A DNA stretch of 57,607 nt from assembly GCA_038207625.1 (NCBI GenBank), contig JBBQZO010000038.1, positions 1-57,607 on the forward strand, given 5' to 3'. Position 1 is the stretch's first letter. Each line of letters begins with the position of its first letter. Position numbers and translations under genes: made by a program. Under the pieces are notes generated by a model. The model saw only the letters and a list, made by a program, of their open reading frames with translations, was not told where the DNA came from and made no database searches. This DNA is from JBBQZO01 sp038207625. GTDB taxonomy: Bacteria > Pseudomonadota > Gammaproteobacteria > Burkholderiales > Burkholderiaceae_D. Of this stretch, positions 16,477 to 24,766 are shown piece by piece.

Positions 16477-18504
16477 CTAAAAACGGTCGATCAGGATCGG
16501 GGCGGCGCCATCCCATACTTTGTCAAACAAGACCTTGCCATGCAGCGTCACCAACACCCATTGGCCATGTGGGGCGCGCTTGGTGGTGATGTCAATGCCA
16601 CTGTCGGCTGGCACGCCCAGGCTTTCTCCAGCGCCGAACGCGCGGATATTCTTCAATGCCATGCGGTTCCAGCCGGTCGGCAGGCGCGGCGCGATCGAAA
16701 AGCGGCGCAGCCCTTGGGCTTCAATGCCGAACAAGCCTTCGATGACGGTGCGCGCGTAAAGGCCACTTTCGGCGGACAGGTGGCGTTGCTTGCCTTCTGG
16801 CCAGGCCTCAACGGCATACGGCACATGCTCGCCGAGCAGGCGACGCTGCGAGTAATAGCGGAAATACGGCATCACTTGATCGAGCTCGCCAACCTTCATC
16901 AACCCGCGGAAACCGTACAGCGTCGCGCGGTCCCAGAAGGTGGTGTCGCCTGCCTCGGTGAGCACCCCGTTTTCGGACCACAACTGGGGCGACAGCAAGG
17001 CCGCCACCGTGCCCTTGCGCCGTTCTGCGATGCCAAAGCTGAGCGGCAAGGCGATCCAGGCACGCAGCTTGTCGTTGCCTTCGTAGTAGCGGTAGGTATC
17101 AAAGCCACCTACCGTGGCCGCAAAATAGCGGTCGATCGCCGCGCGCAGCTGCGCCGCTTCCTTGCGCAATTGCGCGCCCTGCCCGCCCGCGCCACCCAAG
17201 TCGTCAGCCAGGTGGGCCGCGCCGATCAGGCCTGCGTAAGCGAGCACGTTGGTGCTCAGATTGGCCTTGCCGGCCGGAAAGCGCCCCTCCAGTTCGTCGC
17301 TGTCCGAGCGCACGATGCCGTCCGCGCCGCGCTGGCGCCGGTTATATTCGAGACACCAGTCGATCAAGGGCATCAGCTTGCTGGCGACGGCGCGATCACC
17401 CTGGGCCAGCGCGAACTGGCTGGCACCATAGGCGATCATCGCGCAATCGCCGCGGTCGCCTGCACCGTTCCAGTATCCCCGTCCCTCGGCGATAATCGAC
17501 GAGGGGATCGCCTTGTACTGCGGGTTCATGTAGCCGGCAAACAGGCGAAAACTGTTGCTCGCCGATTCGACGCCAGATGGGTCGCCAATGTATGGGAAGA
17601 ACGGATTGACATATTCGGCCTGGTCGTTGGCCCAGATCGCCGCATAGTAGCTTTTGCCGCCCGGGCCGTGCAACAGACCGCCGCGCGTGGCGAAGATGCT
17701 TTCGGCGGCGCGGATCTTGGCAAAGCTGAACATGGCGTTGATGGCTGGCTCGGGCGTCTCCAGCACCAGCGTCTGGCGCCATTGGGCCAGCTTGCGCGCG
17801 CGCTTGGCGAGCTCTTCGCCCGGCTCGACGTACACCATTTCATTGGCCAGCTGAGCGACGAAAACCAGGTCCACGCGCACCCGTTCATCCGCTTGCAAAA
17901 TGCCGTCACGTTCCGGTGAGCTGGCCTTAATCAGGTAGGCGCCATGCGTGCCGGCGGCGGCGGCCGTCGTTTCCACCTTGTTCAGCTCGGCGAAGTGATA
18001 ACGCACCGGGTGCGCACTGCGATTGACCAGTTCAATGCGTTCGATCAGCGCCGGCTCGTCGGGCGACGGCGACAACAGTCGGGTCAATGTCAAGCCCGCG
18101 CCCAGCTCCGACTGCAAGCTCAGCTGCCCCGTAAAACTGACCCGCTTCAGCGTCTCCTTGCTCACCGGATGGCCGTCGATCTCGATCGCTGGCGTATACT
18201 CGGAACCAAACTGGCGTATCAGGCTGGCGTGGGTGTCGTCGGGGATGGTGCGCAGCATTGGCCAGACGAGCGTGCGCTTGAGCGTCAGCAGTCCCTGCGC
18301 ATCGCTGCCATAGTCGAGTACGGCCGATACCTGGCGCCCGCTCATTTCCAGCTGATCCTGATGAGCGTCGCGCACCTGCCAGCTGATGCCCTCTGGCGCG
18401 AGTTCCCAGCGCGCCGTGAACTCGGGCGTGCCAGCCTGGGCCAGTGCAGCTGCCAGCAACCCTGTGCCGAGCGCACAGTCTAGTTTGAAACGGCGAAAAT
18501 TCAT
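16477..18504 (-). CDS. Secreted six-hairpin glycosidase-like protein
   Basis: A 675-residue protein with a signal peptide (MNFRRFKLDCALGTGLLAAALAQAG). An N-terminal beta-sandwich (about 25-230) precedes an (alpha/alpha)6 catalytic-type domain and a small C-terminal beta domain (SIAPRLPTGWNRMALKNIRA). This is the layout of six-hairpin glycosidases such as GH78 and GH95 relatives. I cannot assign a CAZy family. Acidic candidates are in WANDQAEY and SDSDELEGRF. The ATG at 18504 has AAGGACAT upstream, and the frame beyond it lacks similarity. It is downstream of the plug-domain gene, under operator copy B, so it probably releases galactose or a galactoside in the periplasm or outside the cell. 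The substrate is inferred. Confidence 0.75.
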   Translation of the reverse strand: MNFRRFKLDCALGTGLLAAALAQAGTPEFTARWELAPEGISWQVRDAHQDQLEMSGRQVSAVLDYGSDAQGLLTLKRTLVWPMLRTIPDDTHASLIRQFGSEYTPAIEIDGHPVSKETLKRVSFTGQLSLQSELGAGLTLTRLLSPSPDEPALIERIELVNRSAHPVRYHFAELNKVETTAAAAGTHGAYLIKASSPERDGILQADERVRVDLVFVAQLANEMVYVEPGEELAKRARKLAQWRQTLVLETPEPAINAMFSFAKIRAAESIFATRGGLLHGPGGKSYYAAIWANDQAEYVNPFFPYIGDPSGVESASNSFRLFAGYMNPQYKAIPSSIIAEGRGYWNGAGDRGDCAMIAYGASQFALAQGDRAVASKLMPLIDWCLEYNRRQRGADGIVRSDSDELEGRFPAGKANLSTNVLAYAGLIGAAHLADDLGGAGGQGAQLRKEAAQLRAAIDRYFAATVGGFDTYRYYEGNDKLRAWIALPLSFGIAERRKGTVAALLSPQLWSENGVLTEAGDTTFWDRATLYGFRGLMKVGELDQVMPYFRYYSQRRLLGEHVPYAVEAWPEGKQRHLSAESGLYARTVIEGLFGIEAQGLRRFSIAPRLPTGWNRMALKNIRAFGAGESLGVPADSGIDITTKRAPHGQWVLVTLHGKVLFDKVWDGAAPILIDRF

Positions 18505-18654
18505 GATGTCCTTGTTCTTGCAATGCGTCGTGATTGTGTCGATGGGCGCCAAGCCGCGGCGCGCCGCGCGCGCGTGATCGCGCCCACTCCACACGGATCC
18601 TCGATCGCGCGGGCCGGGCGCATGAGGCGCGGTGACGAGCGTTGGCGCGCCGCC

Positions 18655-19155
18655 TCAGCCGGCGTCGGTACTGCGTTTCTTGCGGATCAGGTTAACCGCC
18701 CCGCCTTGAGCTTCCACACCAAACAGCGTGGCCGCGCCTTCGTTGACAATTTCGACATGGGCCAGTTCATCCAAGCCGATCTTGCCCAAATCAAAACGTT
18801 GGCCGTGCTTGCGCCGCCCATCGAGTAGTACCAGCGAATAGGCATTGGCGATGGCTTGCAAGGCGTCTTTATGGGTGTCATTAAACGCACCGCTGGCGAG
18901 CGCAAACGATGGCATGCACGGCAAGGCGGCAATCAGCTCTGCCGCGTTACTGGCGCCGCTGTTGGCAATCTGGAGTTCAGTCAGTGTATGCACCACGATG
19001 CCGCACTCGCGGGCATAACCCTTGATCGAGGCCCCGCCCGCGCCGGCGCGCCACATGGCGCCGCGTGCGCGCTCGGCCACGCGAGGCGCCATGCTGGCAA
19101 CGCCGCCGACAAACAGCTGCAGCACGGTGCGTGTCAGGTCCGCCGGTATTATCAT
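18655..19155 (-). CDS. Orphan TonB plug-domain protein, receptor remnant or stand-alone plug
   Basis: 166 residues. From about residue 55 on it matches a TonB-dependent receptor plug: a start like LTELQIANSGASNAAELIAA, then NAYSLVLLDGRRKHGQ, LGKIGLDELAHVEIVNEGAATLFG, and a final GGAVNLIRKK, where a receptor would enter its first barrel strand. It then stops, with no barrel. A weak STN-like segment may precede (IKGYARECGIVVHT). GGAGG six bases before the ATG is strong and the frame is intact, so the gene still looks translated. It lies between operator copy B and the glycosidase gene. It is either the decayed start of a lost receptor or a functional isolated plug. No classical signal peptide is clear. 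Confidence 0.7.
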   Translation of the reverse strand: MIIPADLTRTVLQLFVGGVASMAPRVAERARGAMWRAGAGGASIKGYARECGIVVHTLTELQIANSGASNAAELIAALPCMPSFALASGAFNDTHKDALQAIANAYSLVLLDGRRKHGQRFDLGKIGLDELAHVEIVNEGAATLFGVEAQGGAVNLIRKKRSTDAG

Positions 19156-19231
19156 CAAATGCCTCCGTGTCGTCGTTGTAAGTGTCGAACCGCATTGCCG
19201 CAGGTAACGCTTGCATACTAAAACGGACAGA

Positions 19232-19281
19232 GATATCAATCTAATGATTTATTTTTTAAATCTGATATCCAACTTGATATC
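19232..19281 (-). promoter_or_regulatory. Galactose-regulon composite operator, copy B (plug/glycosidase)
   Basis: Read toward the plug gene: GATATC, six bases, GATATC, 26 bases, GATATC, all three hexamers perfect (plus-strand 19276-19281, 19264-19269, 19232-19237). The proximal hexamer is 76 bases from the plug-gene start. The distal hexamer abuts the lysR stop codon. The spacer has the AATGA conserved in copies A and D. Confidence 0.8.
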
Positions 19282-19283
19282 GA

Positions 19284-20237
19284 TCAGTAGATTTCCTTGG
19301 CGACGCTCAGGATTGCCTCAAGCAAGGTGTGCGCCCCCGGCGAGAGCAACTGATTGCGCCGCTTCACGATCCCGAATCCATCCATATTGCAGCTCAAGCT
19401 GATGGGCAGGATGGTGAGCACTTTCAGGTCCACGTAATAGCGCGCGATTTCGACTGGCAACAGGTGCATCGAATCGCTTTGCTGCAGCAGGCTGGCGATC
19501 AGCAGCATGGCCGTTGTGTCGACGACGTTGCGTGGTGGCTCCAGTCCGGCGCTGCGGAACATCATATCGCAACGATGGCGCAGCACGCTGCCCTGTGGCG
19601 ACATGATCCATGCGCCGTCGACGACATCCTTCAAGCTCAAGCTGGTGGCATTGGCCAGCGGATGACCGACGCGCGCCACGGCGCAGATGGTTTCCATGGC
19701 CAGTTCCTGGTATTCCAGGTCGCTCTGCTCGCCCTTGTCGAGTATGCGCGCGACCATGAAGTCGATGGTGCCCCGTTGCAAGCGCTCAAGCAGCACATTG
19801 CTTGACTCGACCTGCACCCCGATGCGCAGCAGCGGCACCGCCTGCTTGACACGGGCTATCGCACGCGGCAGCAAGGTCATGCCTGGCATCATGATAATGC
19901 CGATATCGACCTGGCCAGCCAGCCCGGACTTGAGTGCGACGATGTCCTCGTGCGCCTTGGACAGGCTGGTCAGGGCCATGCGCGCATGGCGAATCATCGT
20001 CTCGCCATAGATGGTCGGCTGCATGCCGCGCGGCAGTCGGTCAAAAAGCGAGATCTCCAGCATGTCCTCGAGATCCTTCAATTGCTTGGACGCCGCTGGC
20101 TGTGTCATATGCAGCGCCTCGGCCGCCCGGTGGATATTGCGCTGCTCGTCGAGCGCGATCAGCAGCAGCAGTTGGCGGGTTTTCAGGCGCGCGCGCAGGA
20201 ACCAGTTTGGGTTGGTATTGCTCAAGGGGGACTCCAT
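19284..20237 (-). CDS. LysR-family regulator of the galactose regulon (GbpR-like)
   Basis: 317 residues: N-terminal winged helix-turn-helix (about 17-76, RNIHRAAEALHMTQPAASKQ) and a LysR substrate-binding domain (about 107-310). The architecture and context match GbpR-type regulators that sit next to galactose genes in Agrobacterium and beta-proteobacteria. It is divergent from dgoK with operator copy C between them, the usual LysR arrangement. The same composite operator precedes three other units in the window, so this protein is the best candidate to bind all four. That it binds them, and what the effector is, are inferences. Confidence 0.88.
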   Translation of the reverse strand: MESPLSNTNPNWFLRARLKTRQLLLLIALDEQRNIHRAAEALHMTQPAASKQLKDLEDMLEISLFDRLPRGMQPTIYGETMIRHARMALTSLSKAHEDIVALKSGLAGQVDIGIIMMPGMTLLPRAIARVKQAVPLLRIGVQVESSNVLLERLQRGTIDFMVARILDKGEQSDLEYQELAMETICAVARVGHPLANATSLSLKDVVDGAWIMSPQGSVLRHRCDMMFRSAGLEPPRNVVDTTAMLLIASLLQQSDSMHLLPVEIARYYVDLKVLTILPISLSCNMDGFGIVKRRNQLLSPGAHTLLEAILSVAKEIY

Positions 20238-20296
20238 CGAGTTTTTTCGTCAGTCGGTCGGCGCGCTGGGCGGCGCCATCAATTTTTCAATTTCAT

Positions 20297-20346
20297 CATA
20301 TCCGAATCAGTATTGAAACACCAAAAACTTTGATTGGAAAGATATC
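20297..20346 (+). promoter_or_regulatory. Galactose-regulon composite operator, copy C (lysR-dgoK)
   Basis: Read toward dgoK: CATATC (20297-20302), six bases, AGTATT (20309-20314), 26 bases, GATATC (20341-20346), then 57 bases to the dgoK start. Spacing is identical to copies A, B and D. The middle hexamer is degenerate. GATTGGAAA before the proximal hexamer resembles the spacer ends of the other copies. Confidence 0.72.
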
Positions 20347-20403
20347 GCACGTCCACCTAAGATAGCAGCGCTGCACGTTCCCCCTATTTCCTACACGACG
20401 ACG

Positions 20404-21414
20404 ATGAACATCATAACTATCGACAGTGGCACGACCAACACCCGCGTCTGCCTGTGGCGCCAAGGTCGCCTGCTGTCTCACAGCGGCGCCCCGGTTGGCG
20501 TGCGCGACTGTGTTGCCAGCGGCAGCAACCATGTGCTAAAACAGGCCATCCGCACAGCCATCGAGGCCGTGCTGGCGGACGCCGACACGCCGGCGCAGCG
20601 CGTCGATTTGGCGCTCGCGTCAGGCATGATCACCTCCGCTCTCGGCTTGTACGAACTGGCGCACCTGGCGGCGCCGGCCGGCATCGCCGAACTGGCGGCG
20701 GGCATGGTGCGCGCTGACATGCCCGACGTTTGCGCCATGCCACTCTGGTTCGTGCCCGGTGTGCGCAACACGCCAAGCGAGCTGGGAATGCACCATGTCG
20801 AGGCGATGGACATGATGCGCGGCGAAGAAGTCGAAGTGATCGGGCTGGTCCAGCGTTTCGGACTCGCGCGCGCGAGCACGATCGTGCTGCCAGGCTCACA
20901 CACCAAATTTGTCAGCCTGGACGCGCAACAACGTATTGCCGGCTGCGCCACCACACTGGCCGGCGAGTTGCTACAGGTGCTGACCGAGCATACCTTGCTA
21001 AGCAAGTCGCTGGGGGCGGCCTTCGCCGACACCTTGCACGTGGGGTTGCTGCGCGCCGGCGCCGCCGCCGCGCGCAAGACCGGCCTGACACGCGCCTGCT
21101 TCAGCGTGCGCACGCTGGAACTTTTCGGCGATTGCGCGCGCAACGAACGCGCCAACTTCCTGCTTGGCGCCGTGCTGGGCGAGGATGTGATGGCGCTGCG
21201 CCACAGCCGCGCCATCAGCGTCTCGCCGGACGCGCCGATACTGATTGCCGGCAAGGCCATGCTCAGCCAGGCATTCGCCCAACTGATCGAAGACGATCCC
21301 CATTTCCGTGTCCAGCCCAGCGTTGTTTCCGAATCCGAACAGGCCAACCTGGCCGGTGTGGGCGCGCTCGCCATCGCGGCCCGGCGCGGCCTGACTGGCT
21401 CCATCCACTTTTAA
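20404..21414 (+). CDS. dgoK: 2-dehydro-3-deoxygalactonokinase
   Basis: Phosphorylates 2-keto-3-deoxygalactonate to the 6-phosphate with ATP in the oxidative (DeLey-Doudoroff) galactose pathway. 336 residues, normal for DgoK. The ATPase phosphate-binding motif DSGTTNTR is at residues 7-14. Further family segments are HHVEAMDMMRGEEVE, VLPGSHTKFV and the C-terminal LIAGKAMLSQAFAQLI. The start has no strong Shine-Dalgarno. It opens a five-gene operon (dgoK, dehydratase, lactonase, dgoA, mutarotase) driven from the region with operator copy C. Confidence 0.93.
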   Translation: MNIITIDSGTTNTRVCLWRQGRLLSHSGAPVGVRDCVASGSNHVLKQAIRTAIEAVLADADTPAQRVDLALASGMITSALGLYELAHLAAPAGIAELAAGMVRADMPDVCAMPLWFVPGVRNTPSELGMHHVEAMDMMRGEEVEVIGLVQRFGLARASTIVLPGSHTKFVSLDAQQRIAGCATTLAGELLQVLTEHTLLSKSLGAAFADTLHVGLLRAGAAAARKTGLTRACFSVRTLELFGDCARNERANFLLGAVLGEDVMALRHSRAISVSPDAPILIAGKAMLSQAFAQLIEDDPHFRVQPSVVSESEQANLAGVGALAIAARRGLTGSIHF

Positions 21415-21433
21415 AAAACGACCTTCCCTGACT

Positions 21434-23167
21434 ATGAGCGAACAAAAAAAAACCGCACGCACTTTGCGTTCCCAGGCCTGGTTCGGCGGTGCCGACAAGG
21501 ACGGCTTTATCCACCGCAGCTGGATGAAGAACCAGGGCCACCCCGACGATGCCTTCGACGGCCGTCCGGTCATTGGCATCTGCAATACCTGGTCCGAACT
21601 GACTCCCTGCAATGGCCATTTCCGCGAACTGGCCGAGGCGGTCAAGCGCGGCGTGCTTGAAGCGGGCGGCTTTCCGCTGGAGTTTCCCGTGATGTCGCTG
21701 GGCGAATCGAATATGCGTCCAACGGCGATGCTGTTTCGCAACCTGGTCAGCATGGACGTCGAGGAATCGATACGCGCCAATCCGCTCGACGGCGTGGTGC
21801 TGCTGGTTGGCTGCGACAAGACTACCCCGGCACTGATGATGGGCGCGGCCAGTTGCGATCTGCCCACCATCGTGGTGTCGGGCGGTGCCATGCTCAATGG
21901 GAACTATCGGGGCAAGCCGATCGGCTCGGGCACCGACGTTTGGCGCTTCTCGGAAGACTTGCGGGCCGGGCGCATGTCGCCGGCTGACTTCCAGCAGGCC
22001 GAGGCGTGCATGTCACGCTCCAGCGGCCACTGCATGACGATGGGCACCGCCTCGACGATGGCCTGCATGGTCGAGGCGCTGGGGGTGACCTTGCCGGGCA
22101 ACGCGGCCATTCCGGCGGTCGACGCGCGCCGCAAGCTGCTCGCGCAGATGAGCGGACGGCGCATCGTCGGCATGGTCGAAGAAGACCTGCGTCTGTCCAA
22201 AGTCCTGACCCGCCAGGCGTTCGAGAACGCGATCATGGTCAATGGCGCCGTGGGCGGCTCGACCAATGCGGTAGTGCATCTGCTGGCGCTGGCCGGCCGG
22301 GTTGGCATCGATATCTCGCTCGACGACTGGGATCGGCTTGGCCGCGAGCTGCCCTGCCTGCTCAACCTGATGCCGTCGGGCCAGTATCTGATGGAGGATT
22401 TCTACTACGCGGGCGGGCTGCCCGTGGTGATCAAGGAGCTCCTCAGTCGCCTGCATGGCGCGGCGCTGACGGTGACGGGCGCCACGATGCACGACAATGT
22501 GGCGCAGGCTGAAAATTTTAATCCCGACGTCATTTTTCCGCTGGCCACGCCGTTCAAGGACCAGGGTGGCATCGCTGTTCTGCGCGGCAACCTGGCACCG
22601 CGCGGCGCCATCATCAAGCCGTCGGCCGCCACACCGGCCCTGATGCAACAGCGCGGACGCGCGGTGGTGTTTTCCAGCATCGAGGACTACAAACGTCGCA
22701 TCGACGATCCGGCGCTCGACATCGACGCCGGCTGCATCATGGTGCTGCAAAATTGCGGTCCGCAAGGCTATCCCGGCATGGCCGAAGTCGGCAATATGGG
22801 CTTGCCCAAAAAACTGCTCGAACAAGGCGTGCGCGACATGATCCGCATTTCCGACGCGCGCATGAGCGGCACCGCCTACGGCACGGTGGTACTGCACGTG
22901 GCGCCGGAGGCAGCCATCGGGGGGCCGCTGGCGCTGGTGCGCAGTGGCGACATGATCGAGCTTGACGTGGCGCAGCGACGTCTGCATCTTGACGTCAGCG
23001 AGGCCGAACTGGCGCGTCGGCGCAGCGACTGGGTGGCGCCGGTGCCGACCATGCAAGGCGGCTATCAGGCCATGTACCGGGCGCACGTCATGCAGGCTGA
23101 CCAGGGTGTGGACCTGGACTTTCTGGTTGGTTGCCGTGGCGCGGCGGTTCCGCGCGAATCACATTGA
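21434..23167 (+). CDS. IlvD/Edd-family sugar-acid dehydratase (L-arabinonate/D-galactonate dehydratase type)
   Basis: Iron-sulfur dehydratase of 577 residues. Cluster-ligand cysteines fall at Cys59 (TPCNGH), Cys127 (VGCDKTT) and Cys200 (SGHCMTM), the three positions that bind the [2Fe-2S] cluster in characterised L-arabinonate dehydratases. A catalytic serine is expected in DARMSGTAYG (Ser478). Enzymes of this group dehydrate L-arabinonate, D-fuconate and D-galactonate. Between dgoK and dgoA its job here is most likely D-galactonate to 2-keto-3-deoxygalactonate, replacing the enolase-family DgoD. It starts 19 bases after the dgoK stop. Specificity is inferred from context. Confidence 0.9.
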   Translation: MSEQKKTARTLRSQAWFGGADKDGFIHRSWMKNQGHPDDAFDGRPVIGICNTWSELTPCNGHFRELAEAVKRGVLEAGGFPLEFPVMSLGESNMRPTAMLFRNLVSMDVEESIRANPLDGVVLLVGCDKTTPALMMGAASCDLPTIVVSGGAMLNGNYRGKPIGSGTDVWRFSEDLRAGRMSPADFQQAEACMSRSSGHCMTMGTASTMACMVEALGVTLPGNAAIPAVDARRKLLAQMSGRRIVGMVEEDLRLSKVLTRQAFENAIMVNGAVGGSTNAVVHLLALAGRVGIDISLDDWDRLGRELPCLLNLMPSGQYLMEDFYYAGGLPVVIKELLSRLHGAALTVTGATMHDNVAQAENFNPDVIFPLATPFKDQGGIAVLRGNLAPRGAIIKPSAATPALMQQRGRAVVFSSIEDYKRRIDDPALDIDAGCIMVLQNCGPQGYPGMAEVGNMGLPKKLLEQGVRDMIRISDARMSGTAYGTVVLHVAPEAAIGGPLALVRSGDMIELDVAQRRLHLDVSEAELARRRSDWVAPVPTMQGGYQAMYRAHVMQADQGVDLDFLVGCRGAAVPRESH

Positions 23168-23180
23168 CAGGTTAGCTGCC

Positions 23181-24113
23181 GTGCCGACGCCCCCTTGCCC
23201 CATCACACAACAGCTGGACCTGCTGCTCGACGCGCGCAACACCCTCGGTGAATGCGTCCTCTGGTGCGAACGCAGCGGGCAACTATTTTGGACCGACATC
23301 GCCGCATTGACACTGCACGCGTACGATCCGGCCAGCCGCCGCGCGCGTAGCTGGCCCATGCCCGAACAGCTCGCCTCGTTCGCGTTCACCGAACAGCCGC
23401 GCGTTCTGTTGCTCGGTCTGGCATCGCGGCTGGCCTGGTTCGATCTCGACAGCGGCCGCATCACCACCTTGCACTGGATCGAAGCCGAGTTGACGGGCAC
23501 GCGCATCAACGACGGACGCTGTGACCGGCAGGGGCGGTTTGTATTTGGCACGATGAACCACAGCGGCGACGGCGCCGCGCTTGGCAGCTTCTACCGCCTC
23601 AATGCGGACTTGAGCATCGAACGGCTGGCGCTACCGAAGGTCACGATTGCCAACAGCATCTGCTTTAGCCCGACCGGCGACACCATGTATTTTTGCGATT
23701 CGCCGAACAAGACCATCTTACGCTGTGCCTATTTCGCTGATGGCAGCGTCGGCGCGCCGCAGCTGTTTGCCGATTTGGGCGAGGCGCCAGGCGAGCCGGA
23801 CGGCTCCACCGTCGATGCCGCCGGCTATTTGTGGAATGCCGAATGGGGCGGCGCGCGCGTGGTGCGCTATGCGCCCGATGGCACGCCGGAGCGCGTGCTG
23901 ACGCTGTCGGCCAGCCAGCCCAGCTGCGTGGCCTTTGGCGGGCCCGGAATGAACCAACTGTTTGCCAGCAGCGCCCGGCTCGACCTATGCGCCGCCGACC
24001 TGGCCTGCCAGCCTGAGGCGGGCGGCCTGTTCCATGCTGCGCTGCCCGATGTGCGCGGCATGGCCGAAGTACGTTTTTCTACCTGTGCACTGATGCACAC
24101 GCCGACATGCTAA
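23181..24113 (+). CDS. SMP-30/gluconolactonase-family sugar lactonase
   Basis: Six-bladed beta-propeller lactonase of 310 residues that opens an aldonolactone, here probably galactono-lactone. Metal-site residues are recognisable: Glu24 in LGECVLW, Asn in ANSICFSPTG and Asp in PDGSTVDAAGYLWNAEWGG. Start chosen: GTG at 23181, 13 bases after the dehydratase stop. The open frame runs further upstream inside the dehydratase gene, but that part has no family similarity. Its end overlaps dgoA by seven bases, so translation is coupled. Together with the SDR dehydrogenase encoded at 28320-29096 it would make galactonate from galactose. Confidence 0.88.
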   Translation: MPTPPCPITQQLDLLLDARNTLGECVLWCERSGQLFWTDIAALTLHAYDPASRRARSWPMPEQLASFAFTEQPRVLLLGLASRLAWFDLDSGRITTLHWIEAELTGTRINDGRCDRQGRFVFGTMNHSGDGAALGSFYRLNADLSIERLALPKVTIANSICFSPTGDTMYFCDSPNKTILRCAYFADGSVGAPQLFADLGEAPGEPDGSTVDAAGYLWNAEWGGARVVRYAPDGTPERVLTLSASQPSCVAFGGPGMNQLFASSARLDLCAADLACQPEAGGLFHAALPDVRGMAEVRFSTCALMHTPTC

Positions 24114-24766
24114 AACTCCACATCCTGCAACGCATCGTCGACCAGGGACTGGTCGCCATCATCCGCGCCGACTCGGGTGCGGCCGCCTTTCAACTGGCCC
24201 AGGCCTGCATCGACGGGGGCATCACCGCGCTCGAGGTGGCGCTGACAACGCCTGATGGGCTCGATGTCATCAAGCAGCTCGATCAGCGCTATGGCGCCCA
24301 GGTACTGATCGGCGCGGGTACCGTGCTGGACCCGGAAACGGCCCGCCTGGCGATCCTGGCCGGCGCACGCTTCATCATTTCGCCGTCAGTCAACCTGGCC
24401 ACCATCGCCATGTGCCAGCGCTATCAGGTGGCCGCCATGCCCGGTGCGCTGACACCGGCAGAAATCATGATGGCGCTTGAGGCGGGCGCGGACATCATCA
24501 AGGTATTTCCCGCGGAAACGTTCGGCCCCGGCTACATCAAGGCCCTGCGTGCACCGCTGCCACAGTTGCCCTTGATGCCAACGGGTGGCGTCACGCTCGA
24601 CAACCTGGCGCACTGGTTTGACAACGGCAGCGTGGCGGTCGGCGTCGGCAGCAGCCTGACCGGACCGGCCAGCGCGGGCGACTATGCCAAAGTGACGACG
24701 CTGGCACGCGCCTTCGTGGCGCGCATGGCAAGCGTGCGACAGTCTGGCAATGCGCCGGCGCAGTGA
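24107..24766 (+). CDS. dgoA: 2-dehydro-3-deoxy-6-phosphogalactonate aldolase
   Basis: Class I aldolase of the KDPG/KDPGal family, 219 residues, splitting 2-keto-3-deoxy-6-phosphogalactonate to pyruvate and glyceraldehyde 3-phosphate. The Schiff-base lysine is Lys132 in IIKVFPAE. Glu43 in ALEVALTTP and the phosphate-binding end PTGGVTLDN and VGVGSSLTG are present. The LTTP segment and the neighbouring dgoK favour KDPGal over KDPG specificity. It overlaps the lactonase gene by seven bases and the next gene by 17. No separate ribosome-binding site is visible. Confidence 0.92.
   Translation: MLKLHILQRIVDQGLVAIIRADSGAAAFQLAQACIDGGITALEVALTTPDGLDVIKQLDQRYGAQVLIGAGTVLDPETARLAILAGARFIISPSVNLATIAMCQRYQVAAMPGALTPAEIMMALEAGADIIKVFPAETFGPGYIKALRAPLPQLPLMPTGGVTLDNLAHWFDNGSVAVGVGSSLTGPASAGDYAKVTTLARAFVARMASVRQSGNAPAQ

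Noticed and set aside
20478..21404. Minus-strand open frame of 308 codons over dgoK
   Set aside because: It is a Ser/Arg/Ala-rich shadow of a confidently identified kinase gene.
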